A stretch of DNA of 7,184 bases from JAWPMV01 sp038527215. Lineage in GTDB: Bacteria; Bacteroidota; Bacteroidia; J057. The number at the start of each line of letters is the position of its first letter. Positions within the stretch are counted from its first letter, which is position 1. The stretch is from the NCBI GenBank assembly GCA_038527215.1, contig JBCBGC010000206.1:1-7184 (forward strand), in the 5' to 3' direction. Positions 1-6,892 of this stretch are shown here, piece after piece. Below the pieces are notes generated by a model. That model worked only from the letters and a program-made list of their open reading frames with translations. It searched no databases and was not told where the DNA came from. A program made the position numbers and the translations under genes.

Positions 1-1290
1 ATTTCCCTCCTTGAGAGAATCTACCACTTGCCCCTGCCCATCGAGGAAGAGCATTTGCAAATCCATATCCAAGGGCAGGCCATTGTCGGAGACCAGTTTA
101 AACTCAATATTTTTCACTTCATCTGTTTCAGGCCAGTCGAAAGTCTGGTCAAAAGTGTCCAGCAAAACCAGGTTTTCGGTCTCCATAAAAAGCGGCAATC
201 GCATTTCGATATACGCGGCCATATCACTGGTGTCAGTCAGGAAAATCGGGGTTTCATTCGGCCCCTTTCCGCTGGCAAAGGCGTCCATGTCATATCGGAC
301 CAGGGTTGGCAAAACGGAGAAGACTTCCTGAAGATTAGAATTATTCTTGTCGAGGGTATAATCAGTGATGGCAGTAGTGCCGGCTTCACTGACAGTAGGA
401 TAATTAAGGTCGAGGCCCTGAGAAAGCACACTCTCCTGCAGGCTTCTTTTGTTACCCGCAGCATCAAAAAGAGAGAACTCATCCACTTGAAGTTTGACCG
501 GAAAGCCAAAGGAATTTTCGAAGGTAAAGGTCAACTCAGGATCGGCCAGCTTGATTCGGTCGGCCCGCAGGGTTTCAAAGATAGGAATCTCAATGTCGGT
601 AGCGGGCAGGTTCAAAGGATAGTCACTGAAAAGTCCTTCGAGGTAGTAAAAAGAGGAATTATTCATTCCAACCTCCAGGCTATCTACATCTACTTCCATT
701 CCATTGGACTGGTCGTAAAGATGATGGCGAAGGCGGAAGAAACCGCTGTCGAGGACCAGGTCATAGCCTTGCATCGGCAGGCTAAAAGTGAAGGTACCAG
801 GACCGGTTACAGCATGGGTTCCTTTTAAGGTTTGTCCGGCCTGGGTAGCATCCGGAATTTCTACCTCCAAGGTATAAGACCCAGTCAAAGAAGTAAAAAG
901 CGTGTAGTCCAAGGTACCAGTTTTATACACGATTCTTTGTACGATCTCTCCTTGGGAAAAAGGAGCCGGAATGAAACTCAGCGTGTCAATCACGAACTGC
1001 GTGATATCCTCTGCAAAAGCGACGACGGGAACTTCCTCAAATCGGACAGAATCTCGGTAAATCAGGACGAAAAGTCCATTCTCCGTCTGAAGGTTTTCTC
1101 CAGCTGGGTTTCCATTCAACAGCTCTGAAAGGTCTATTTCGGTATCAAAAACCGGAATGGCCAGGCTGGGTTCCCAGGTATCGGGTTCAATCTGGTCGGT
1201 CAATTCTGCCAGTTGACAGGAAGTAAGGAACAGGCAAGCTGTCATAAAAAACAGGCGCCAGGTAGGGGGGGAAAATTGATTCGGCTGCAT
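1..1290 (-). CDS. Beta-rich outer-surface lipoprotein of unknown function (3' end outside window)
   Basis: The minus frame reads without a stop from an ATG at 1290 to base 1, giving 430 codons with the C-terminus missing. The N-terminus is a lipoprotein signal: an Arg at residue 12, a hydrophobic stretch at 13-22, and the lipobox LTSC with the lipidated Cys at residue 25. The mature part is acidic and rich in beta-prone alternating residues. After the linker comes a WEPSLAIPVFDTEIDLSELL segment (39-58), a start common in uncharacterised Bacteroidota lipoproteins. A stretch at about 244-280 (ADPELTFTFENSFGFPVKLQ at 249-268) resembles LEA14/WHy-like folds; this is inference from pattern only. 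I see no enzymatic motif. Codon use and the lipobox show this strand is the coding one, although the opposite strand is also open for about 830 bases. It is divergent from the rhomboid gene. Function is unknown; a surface or envelope role is inferred from lipidation. Confidence 0.88.
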   Translation of the reverse strand, partial: MQPNQFSPPTWRLFFMTACLFLTSCQLAELTDQIEPDTWEPSLAIPVFDTEIDLSELLNGNPAGENLQTENGLFVLIYRDSVRFEEVPVVAFAEDITQFVIDTLSFIPAPFSQGEIVQRIVYKTGTLDYTLFTSLTGSYTLEVEIPDATQAGQTLKGTHAVTGPGTFTFSLPMQGYDLVLDSGFFRLRHHLYDQSNGMEVDVDSLEVGMNNSSFYYLEGLFSDYPLNLPATDIEIPIFETLRADRIKLADPELTFTFENSFGFPVKLQVDEFSLFDAAGNKRSLQESVLSQGLDLNYPTVSEAGTTAITDYTLDKNNSNLQEVFSVLPTLVRYDMDAFASGKGPNETPIFLTDTSDMAAYIEMRLPLFMETENLVLLDTFDQTFDWPETDEVKNIEFKLVSDNGLPLDMDLQMLFLDGQGQVVDSLKEGN

Positions 1291-1308
1291 GATTTGTGGT
1301 TTATTAAT

Positions 1309-1340
1309 CAAAAGCTATAAGGTTTTACGGAGCATTCCAA
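1309..1340 (-). promoter_or_regulatory. Candidate Bacteroidota-type promoter for the lipoprotein gene
   Basis: On the minus strand TTGG (1340-1337) is followed after 19 bases by TAGCTTTTG (1317-1309). This resembles the Bacteroidota primary sigma consensus TTTG / TAnnTTTG, with one mismatch upstream and one extra T in the -7 box. It would place the transcription start about 10-15 bases before the ATG at 1290. The short leader is A-rich (AATAAACCACAAATC) with no Shine-Dalgarno, as is usual in this phylum. The match is imperfect, so this is tentative. Confidence 0.3.
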
Positions 1341-1512
1341 CCAATAAAGGGTGCGAAACCGGAATAATTCGACAATTCGTCCTATTACATCAAGAAGATG
1401 TCCGATTTTGTCAAAATTGTCCCTGCTTTTTGATGACAGACTCGGTCCGTTTTCCGTTTTCGATATCTCTTTGCATTGCCTTTCTTCAGGGGAAGAAATA
1501 AGCTGGCAGCAT

Positions 1513-2151
1513 ATGAGCATAAGCTACATCCTGGATGCACCCGTCGCCCTTTCCTTGCTCGTCATTACCGTGGGATTGAGTATTTGGGGATTCAAAGAAG
1601 AGAATTTCCTGGACAAACATCTGTTGATTCCGTACGACATGTTGGCGTACAAGGAATACTGGCGGATCATTACCAGTGGGTTCATCCACGGCAATGCCCT
1701 CCACCTGACCATGAATATGGTCACCTTCTACTTTTTTGCCTTTATGCTGGAACACCGGCTGGGCCACTGGCAATTTGGCGTGCTGTATTTCCTGGGCCTA
1801 TTCCTCTCCAATGTGGCGGTCAGTTTGAAGCACATGAAAAATCCTTCCTTCGAAGGTAGCCTGGGTGCTTCAGGGGCCATCAGCGCCCTGGTCTTGAGCG
1901 CAGTCATCTGTAACCCTTTCTTAAAGTTTGGCTTTCCCATCATATCCGAGATGTGGCCCATCCTCTACATTCCCGGTTATATTCTGGCTACGATCTATGT
2001 GCTTTATAGCTTTATCAATAGCTTAAGGAACAAGGAAATGCGGGTAAATCATGATGCCCACCTTTGGGGTGCGCTGGCAGGGATTGCCCTTACATTCGCC
2101 TTAAAACCCTCTGTAGTCAGGACCCTGGAAGCTTTTGCCCAGATGTGGTAG
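1513..2151 (+). CDS. Rhomboid family intramembrane serine protease
   Basis: This 212-residue polytopic membrane protein should cleave transmembrane substrates within the inner membrane. The rhomboid signatures are all present: YWRIITSGFIH in the first loop (W50, R51), the HGNALHLTMNM segment in TM2 with H59, H64 and N68 (the oxyanion-site His/Asn of GlpG-type enzymes), the catalytic Ser120 in GASGAISA, and the catalytic His183 in HDAHLWGALAG. About six membrane segments are visible, with no extra cytosolic domain, which is the compact bacterial form. The same frame stays open upstream to 1351, but those residues are basic and polar and look non-coding. The protein from the ATG at 1513 begins directly before TM1, so I chose that start. 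It stands alone, divergent from the lipoprotein gene and 127 bp before the GNAT gene. Substrate unknown. Confidence 0.93.
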   Translation: MSISYILDAPVALSLLVITVGLSIWGFKEENFLDKHLLIPYDMLAYKEYWRIITSGFIHGNALHLTMNMVTFYFFAFMLEHRLGHWQFGVLYFLGLFLSNVAVSLKHMKNPSFEGSLGASGAISALVLSAVICNPFLKFGFPIISEMWPILYIPGYILATIYVLYSFINSLRNKEMRVNHDAHLWGALAGIALTFALKPSVVRTLEAFAQMW

Positions 2152-2278
2152 GCTCCTTTTTCGCTCATTCTGTGGCCTTTATCTTAGTACGAAAATCGGG
2201 AAAATACATCATTCCTAATTTTTAGCCTTTTCAAACGGGAAATTTACTATCTTGTAGACCTAGGCCAACCTGCACACC

Positions 2279-2614
2279 ATGAAAAAGGACCAGGTCACAG
2301 ACGGCTTTATGGAATTTGATATAGAAAAGGTAGAGGTACTCAACAACCCGGAAAAAAATCGTTTTGAAGTAAAGATCGGCGCCCAACTCGCCCAGGTAGA
2401 TTACATGGACCGCGGCGCCTTGATTGTATTTACTCATACGGAAGTCCCATCTTCCCTGGAAGGAAAAGGCATCGCCAGTAAAATGGCCCGAGCAGCCCTT
2501 GATTACGCCAGGGAATCAGGCAAAGAGGTCATGCCCTTATGTCCCTACATTGCTGCCTTTATTCGCAGGCATCCTGAATATCAGGATTTGGTCATGAAAG
2601 GTTTTAAATACTAG
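2279..2614 (+). CDS. Small GNAT-fold N-acetyltransferase, YjdJ/COG2388 (NATD1-like) type
   Basis: This 111-residue protein matches the short, single-domain GNAT family of E. coli YjdJ and animal NATD1. Key features are HTEVPSSLEGKGIASKM (53-69), with the acetyl-CoA pyrophosphate-binding loop at E61-G62-K63-G64-I65-A66, a helix ALDYARESGKEV, and the family hallmark LCPY (87-90) followed by a helix ending in RHPEY (97-101). The family's Cys and following aromatic are retained (C88, Y90). The N-terminal 25 residues extend beyond the ~90-residue E. coli protein. A canonical substrate is not known for this family. It lies 87 bp upstream of an Fe-S gene whose first domain is the YjdI family, the same pairing as yjdI-yjdJ in E. 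coli, so a shared process is likely. No Shine-Dalgarno is visible, as elsewhere here. Confidence 0.9.
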   Translation: MKKDQVTDGFMEFDIEKVEVLNNPEKNRFEVKIGAQLAQVDYMDRGALIVFTHTEVPSSLEGKGIASKMARAALDYARESGKEVMPLCPYIAAFIRRHPEYQDLVMKGFKY

Positions 2615-2701
2615 TTGGACTTATTCTCCAGATAAAGGCCATGTTTTCGTTAAAAATTTCCGACCTTATGGGGAAGGATTCATCTTATTTGAAAACAAAA
2701 C

Positions 2702-3145
2702 ATGAGCGACCTGCCCAAGATTAAAGAGTATTCAAACGGTGAAGTAACCATCGTTTGGGAAGCCAAAAAATGTATTCATGCTGCGAAATGCGTCAAAGGC
2801 CTGCCCACGGTTTTTGATGTAAAAGCCCGTCCCTGGATCAATGCCGAAGGGGCCAGCACCGCAGCGATTATCGAACAAGTAGGAAAATGCCCATCTGGGG
2901 CCTTGACCAGCTTTATGAATGCAGAGGGTAAACCCAAAGCCGATGTGTCAGAGCCGGCCACCTCCAATGTAGAAGTGGAAGTGCTACCCAATGGTCCCCT
3001 GGTAGTATTCGGCACCATCGCCATGAAAGGTCCGGATGGATCCGTCGTACAAGAAAAGACCCGGCATTCCTTTTGCCGGTGTGGTGCTTCTTCCAATAAA
3101 CCCTATTGTGATGGGAGCCATCGCAGGATTGACTTCCAAGGCTAA
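2702..3145 (+). CDS. Fe-S protein: YjdI-type 4Fe-4S mono-cluster domain fused to CDGSH domain
   Basis: Two iron-sulfur modules sit in 147 residues. Residues 10-72 match the divergent 4Fe-4S mono-cluster family (Fer4_19, E. coli YjdI): C24-I-H26-A-A-K-C30, then FDVKARPWI (38-46) and KCPSGAL with C63. Residues 98-145 form a CDGSH module in which C125-x-C127-x2-S-x3-P-x-C136-D-G-S-H140 gives the complete three-Cys one-His ligand set of a 2Fe-2S cluster. The linker at 73-95 is acidic and probably flexible. There is no signal peptide, so it is cytosolic. CDGSH proteins are redox- and pH-sensitive cluster carriers or electron-transfer proteins; the role of this fused form is not established. The next gene starts 26 bp downstream, suggesting one transcript. 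Only three Cys are visible in the first domain, so its fourth ligand is unclear. Confidence 0.93.
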   Translation: MSDLPKIKEYSNGEVTIVWEAKKCIHAAKCVKGLPTVFDVKARPWINAEGASTAAIIEQVGKCPSGALTSFMNAEGKPKADVSEPATSNVEVEVLPNGPLVVFGTIAMKGPDGSVVQEKTRHSFCRCGASSNKPYCDGSHRRIDFQG

Positions 3146-3171
3146 TTCATTTCACGCAAAAAAACCTACTT

Positions 3172-3612
3172 ATGCTGCCCCACAAATATGTATTGGGAGT
3201 GATCCTCCTGTTGTTCCCCCTTTTCCTCCCAGCCCAATCTCTCTCTACCAAAGATGAAGATGCCATCCAAGCGGTTTTCGCTATGCAACAGGATGCCTGG
3301 AACCGCGGAGATATAGACGCATTTATGGAAGGATACTGGAAATCGGAAGAATTGGTGTTCGTTGGGAGTGGCGGGCCCAAGTACGGCTGGCAAACTACCC
3401 TGGAACGCTACAAAAAATCCTACCCTGATCGGGCGACCATGGGTCAGCTTACCTTTGAACAACTGAAAATCGTCAAACTCGGCCCTAAATCCGCCTATGT
3501 CCTTGGGAAGTGGCACCTCAAACGAGAAATGGGCGATGCTGGCGGGTACTACAGCTTGATTTGGCGCAAAATCAAAGGTAAATGGGTAATCGTCAGCGAC
3601 CACACTTCCTAA
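3172..3612 (+). CDS. Secreted DUF4440/SnoaL-like protein, NTF2-like fold
   Basis: This 146-residue protein has a Sec signal peptide: Lys5, a hydrophobic core at 7-19, and a likely cleavage after LPA at 21. The mature part is a single NTF2-like cone domain of the DUF4440/SnoaL group: AVFAMQQDAWNRGDIDAFMEGY, then ELVFVGSG, GWQTTLERYKKSYPD, MGQLTFEQLKIVKLGPKSAYVLGKW, and a C-terminal KGKWVIVSDHTS. This is the typical full domain with nothing missing. Such proteins include cyclases, isomerases and many non-enzymatic ligand-binding forms. No catalytic residue can be assigned here, so the ligand or reaction is unknown. The periplasm is the expected location. It lies 26 bp after the Fe-S gene and 28 bp before the M14 gene, consistent with an operon. 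Confidence 0.87.
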   Translation: MLPHKYVLGVILLLFPLFLPAQSLSTKDEDAIQAVFAMQQDAWNRGDIDAFMEGYWKSEELVFVGSGGPKYGWQTTLERYKKSYPDRATMGQLTFEQLKIVKLGPKSAYVLGKWHLKREMGDAGGYYSLIWRKIKGKWVIVSDHTS

Positions 3613-3640
3613 GATCACAGATTGTAACCTTCTATCATCG

Positions 3641-4897
3641 ATGACCATGTCTTTCCTCTCTCTATCTGGCTGGATCAGTATGGCCCTGGTGGCCTGTGTT
3701 TGCCTGGCCGCCTGCCAGCAAACCGGCTCTACTTCCTATGATCCCCCCAATTCCACCGATACCCGAACCCGGGAGATCAGTTATCAGGTAAAAAGAACCT
3801 TTCGTCTGGAAAAAGGCAGCATCAGTGCGACCAATGACTTTCCGGAAGCCCGCCTGAATGATCTTTTCTGGGAAGAGGATACCCTGGTAGCCCTCATCAA
3901 ACCAGAAAACGCCCCCATCAATAGCAGCCCCTGGTACGCATTCCAAATTTGGGCGAAAGACAGCCAGGAAGTGTCCCTCACCCTGCGCTATGAGGAGGCT
4001 CCCCATCGCTACTGGCCTAAAATGAGCCGGGATGGAGAGACCTTTATGCCCATGGATAGTGCGGATGTGGCAGTGGATACCCTGACCGGAGAGGCACATC
4101 TTCGCCTTGAATTAGGGCCTGAACGGCTGTGGATATGTGGGCAGGAGTATTTCCCCAGCGCCCATACCTATGCCTGGGAAGAAAACCTGGTTCAGGAATT
4201 TGGTGCAAGAAAAAAGGTCGCAGGCTACAGTACCCTGGGCAAACCTATCCACTGTCTCCAGTTGAACGCTGCCAAACCTGTAGAAACCCTGGTCATCATC
4301 GGACGGCAACATCCGCCAGAAGCTACCGGGTACATTGCTATGCAGCATTTTGTCCGACAAATCCTCACCGACAGCCTCTATGCTCAGCCCTTCTTGCAGC
4401 GCTTTCAGGTCCTGTTGTTTCCGATGATCAATCCTGATGGCATCGACCAGGGACACTGGCGGCACGGAGCCGGTGGCGTGGACCTCAACCGTGATTGGGA
4501 GTATTTCCGACAACCCGAGCCAAAGGTCGTAAGCGATTACCTGACCGGGCTTCAGCAGAGCGGCTCCATCAAAGTATGGCTGGGCCTGGACTTTCACTCC
4601 ACCCAGGAGGATATGTACTACATTTTTGATGAAGACCTGGAGTCAAATTTCCCAGCCTTCACCCGTCCCTGGCTAGCGGAAATTGACAGCATGTTTCCTG
4701 AATATGAGCCTGTCATTGAGCCCGGCCCCATGACGTCCCCCTCTGCCAAGCTCTTTTTCTTCCAGGAGTTGGGGGCAGAATTTGTTACCTACGAGGTAGG
4801 CGATGAAACGCCCAGGGCATTCATCCAGGCCAAGGCAGAAGCCGCAGCCCGGATCATGATGCGAAAAATGTTGGAACGGACGGGGATGGAAAGCTGA
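3641..4897 (+). CDS. Lipoprotein M14 zinc carboxypeptidase with CCP-like N-terminal domain
   Basis: This 418-residue protein begins with a lipoprotein signal peptide whose lipobox LAAC places the lipidated Cys at 25. Residues ~55-165 match the beta-sandwich N-terminal domain of cytosolic carboxypeptidase (CCP/Nna1)-like M14 enzymes, with INSSPWYAFQI (93-103) and HRYWPKMSRDG (122-132). Residues ~180-410 are the peptidase. Zinc ligands are H224 and E227 (RQHPPEATG) and H319 (LDFHST). N283-R284 (DLNRDW) would bind the substrate carboxylate, and E385 in TYEVGDE is the catalytic Glu. All expected active-site residues are therefore present. It should trim C-terminal residues, or side-chain amides, of peptides outside the cytoplasm; the actual substrate is unknown. 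A second ATG two codons on (3647) is an equally possible start. Its TGA is immediately followed by the stop of the convergent symporter gene. Confidence 0.93.
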   Translation: MTMSFLSLSGWISMALVACVCLAACQQTGSTSYDPPNSTDTRTREISYQVKRTFRLEKGSISATNDFPEARLNDLFWEEDTLVALIKPENAPINSSPWYAFQIWAKDSQEVSLTLRYEEAPHRYWPKMSRDGETFMPMDSADVAVDTLTGEAHLRLELGPERLWICGQEYFPSAHTYAWEENLVQEFGARKKVAGYSTLGKPIHCLQLNAAKPVETLVIIGRQHPPEATGYIAMQHFVRQILTDSLYAQPFLQRFQVLLFPMINPDGIDQGHWRHGAGGVDLNRDWEYFRQPEPKVVSDYLTGLQQSGSIKVWLGLDFHSTQEDMYYIFDEDLESNFPAFTRPWLAEIDSMFPEYEPVIEPGPMTSPSAKLFFFQELGAEFVTYEVGDETPRAFIQAKAEAAARIMMRKMLERTGMES

Positions 4898-6604
4898 TTA
4901 GTGCACCCCTTCCGGTCCTTTGGCCCCACGCGGAATCCGTATGTCTTCCACCATTTGCTGAATGTCTTCGGGGGGTGCTTCGGTCATTCGCGACACCGTG
5001 ATGGTCACCACGAAGTTAAGGAGCATGCCCACCGTGCCGATACCTTCTGGTGAAATACCGAACAGGAGATATTCCTGGGCTGCTCCTTTGCTTTCAAAAC
5101 CAACCCCAAATTTGAACATCAGAATGTAAAGCATGGTAAAGCTAATGCCGACGATCATGCCGGCTACTGCCCCTTTGGTATTGGTCTTTTTGTCAAAAAT
5201 TCCCAGGAAGATCGCAGGGAAGAACGAAGAAGCCGCGAGCCCAAAGGCCAGGGCCACTACCGCTGCCACATAGTCAGGTGGGTAGATCCCAAATAGACCG
5301 GCTACCACGACCGCACCGGCAGCAGCGATCCGTGCGTACAGCAACTCCTGCTTGTCCGTGATATTGGGCATGAGGTTTTTCTTCAGCAAGTCATGGGAAA
5401 CAGCAGTGGAGATCACCAATAAAAGCCCTGCTGCAGTCGACAAGGCCGCAGCCAGTCCCCCTGCGGCCACCAAGGCAATGACCCAGTTAGGCAGGTTGGC
5501 GATTTCAGGATTGGCCAGCACATAGATATCCCGGTCGGACTCTAACTCGTTGCGTTCTTTATCGGCTACATACTGGACTTTTCCATCTCCATTTTTGTCC
5601 GTTACCTTAATCAATCCCGTGGCTTCCCAGTTTTTTACCCAGGAAGGCAGTTCATTGATGGAGACTTCGGAGACCGTGTTGATCATGTTGGTTCGGGCAA
5701 AAGCGGCGACCGCCGGAGCGGTAGTATAAAGAATGGCGATAAAGGCCAGGGCGTAACCCGCGGATTTACGTGCATCCCGTACTTTGGGTACCGTAAAAAA
5801 GCGCACAATGACGTGAGGCAATCCAGCGGTGCCAAACATGAGGGCAGCCGTGACCATAAACAAATCCAGGGTCGACATACTGCCTGCCGTATAGGCGGTA
5901 AAGCCGAGTTCCGTGGAGAGGCCATCCAATTTATCCAACAGATAGGTGCCCGGCTCATCTACCAGGGTTCCGCCGAATCCCAACTGAGGGATGATATTGC
6001 CGGTTAGCTGAATGGAGATAAAAATGGCGGGTACCATAAAGGCAAAGATCAGCACGCAATACTGGGCTACCTGGGTATAGGTAATGCCTTTCATTCCCCC
6101 CAATACCGCATAGAAAAAGACGATCACCATGCCGATGATCACGCCCCAGGTAATGTCCACATCCAGAAAGCGAGAAAAGACCACCCCTACCCCACGCATT
6201 TGGCCTGCCACGTAAGTAAAAGAAACGAATAGGGCACAGACTACGGCTACCAATCGAGCCGTCTGCGAATAATAGCGGTCTCCGATGAAGTCCGGCACCG
6301 TAAACTTGCCGAATTTTCGAAGATAAGGTGCTAGCAAAAGCGCCAGAAGCACATAGCCGCCCGTCCAGCCCATCAGGAATTTAGAGCCGTCCCGTCCGGC
6401 AAAAGCAATCAGCCCTGCCATCGAAATGAAACTCGCCGCCGACATCCAGTCTGCGGCGGTAGCCATGCCGTTGGCCAGCGGAGAAACCCCTCCTCCCGCT
6501 ACGTAAAACTCTTTGGTAGAACTGGCTCGCGACCAAATAGCGATGCCAATGTATAATGCGAAGGTCAGGCCGACCAGAATATAGGTCCAGGTTTGAATAT
6601 CCAT
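4898..6604 (-). CDS. Sodium:solute symporter (SSS family), large subunit, ActP-like/VC_2705 subfamily
   Basis: This 568-residue inner-membrane transporter is of the SSS family (TC 2.A.21). It should couple import of a small monocarboxylate such as acetate to a Na+ or cation gradient; the substrate is inferred from ActP-like relatives. Visible hallmarks are EFYVAGGGVSPLANGMATAADWMSAASF (32-59), FTVPDFIGDRY (101-111), GTAGLPHVIVRFFTVP (258-273) and ALSTAAGLLLVIST (387-400) followed by SHDL. About 13 hydrophobic segments are seen. A long hydrophilic insert at ~305-372, between the segments I number TM8 and TM9, contains DKNGDG (336-341), which resembles a calcium-binding loop. The C-terminal tail is acidic (AAPPEDIQQMVEDIR-like). 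The length is full for the subfamily. It starts 33 bp after its small-subunit partner. The first Met at 6604 fits the usual N-terminal TM1. Confidence 0.95.
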   Translation of the reverse strand: MDIQTWTYILVGLTFALYIGIAIWSRASSTKEFYVAGGGVSPLANGMATAADWMSAASFISMAGLIAFAGRDGSKFLMGWTGGYVLLALLLAPYLRKFGKFTVPDFIGDRYYSQTARLVAVVCALFVSFTYVAGQMRGVGVVFSRFLDVDITWGVIIGMVIVFFYAVLGGMKGITYTQVAQYCVLIFAFMVPAIFISIQLTGNIIPQLGFGGTLVDEPGTYLLDKLDGLSTELGFTAYTAGSMSTLDLFMVTAALMFGTAGLPHVIVRFFTVPKVRDARKSAGYALAFIAILYTTAPAVAAFARTNMINTVSEVSINELPSWVKNWEATGLIKVTDKNGDGKVQYVADKERNELESDRDIYVLANPEIANLPNWVIALVAAGGLAAALSTAAGLLLVISTAVSHDLLKKNLMPNITDKQELLYARIAAAGAVVVAGLFGIYPPDYVAAVVALAFGLAASSFFPAIFLGIFDKKTNTKGAVAGMIVGISFTMLYILMFKFGVGFESKGAAQEYLLFGISPEGIGTVGMLLNFVVTITVSRMTEAPPEDIQQMVEDIRIPRGAKGPEGVH

Positions 6605-6637
6605 GAGAAATCAATAGGCAGTGGAAAAAGGGAGGAG

Positions 6638-6892
6638 TTATTCTTCGTCTACATCATAGGCTTTGTCCAGCCTATTCATCAGATACACATACGCAAAAAT
6701 CAGGATGACGAAGACGTAGATGGCCCCTTGTTGCGCAAACCAAAAGCCCAATTTAAAGCCACCCAGGCGGATGCTGTCCAATGCATCCACCCACAGAATG
6801 CCACAGCCAAAAGAGACGACGAACCAGATGCTGAGAAGCACCACCATATAGCGCAAGTTGGTCCGCCAATAACGGGATAGATCCTTTTTCAT
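6638..6892 (-). CDS. Sodium:solute symporter small subunit (DUF4212 family)
   Basis: This 84-residue membrane protein has two transmembrane segments at about 14-36 and 53-68. It carries the family's conserved N-terminal YWRTNLRYM motif (8-16), the central LGGFKLGFWFAQQGAIYVF block and the terminal MNRLDK (68-73). It is the partner protein almost always encoded immediately before a VC_2705-type SSS transporter, and the large subunit follows 33 bp downstream, so the two form an operon. The small subunit is thought to assemble with or stabilise the transporter; its exact role is not established. It is complete, with an acidic C-terminus (DVDEE). Transcription must start in 6893-7184 or further upstream; I could not identify a convincing promoter there. 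Confidence 0.93.
   Translation of the reverse strand: MKKDLSRYWRTNLRYMVVLLSIWFVVSFGCGILWVDALDSIRLGGFKLGFWFAQQGAIYVFVILIFAYVYLMNRLDKAYDVDEE

Noticed and set aside
28..828. A 266-codon plus-strand open frame covering the lipoprotein region
   Set aside because: It is the exact antisense register of the minus-strand lipoprotein frame. It lacks signal, motif or family resemblance, while the minus strand shows a lipobox and sensible protein composition.
1405..1417. ATTTTG-T-CAAAAT palindrome and TTGTC direct repeats in the divergent gap
   Set aside because: Short and AT-rich, with no second site or known operator match; too weak to call a regulator site.
1351..1512. N-terminal extension of the rhomboid by 54 codons
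   Set aside because: The extra residues are unlike rhomboid cytosolic domains, while the ATG at 1513 leads directly into TM1. The extension more likely represents the untranslated leader.
2216..2254. TAATTTTT and TATCTTG as -7 boxes for the GNAT gene
   Set aside because: Neither has a TTTG-like element at the right upstream distance, so no promoter could be supported.
3166..3648. Minus-strand 160-codon open frame opposite the DUF4440 gene
   Set aside because: Shadow of the plus-strand gene, which has a signal peptide and full family motifs; the antisense product shows none.
4112..4597. Minus-strand 161-codon open frame inside the M14 gene
   Set aside because: It lies antisense to the catalytic domain carrying all M14 active-site residues; no independent support.
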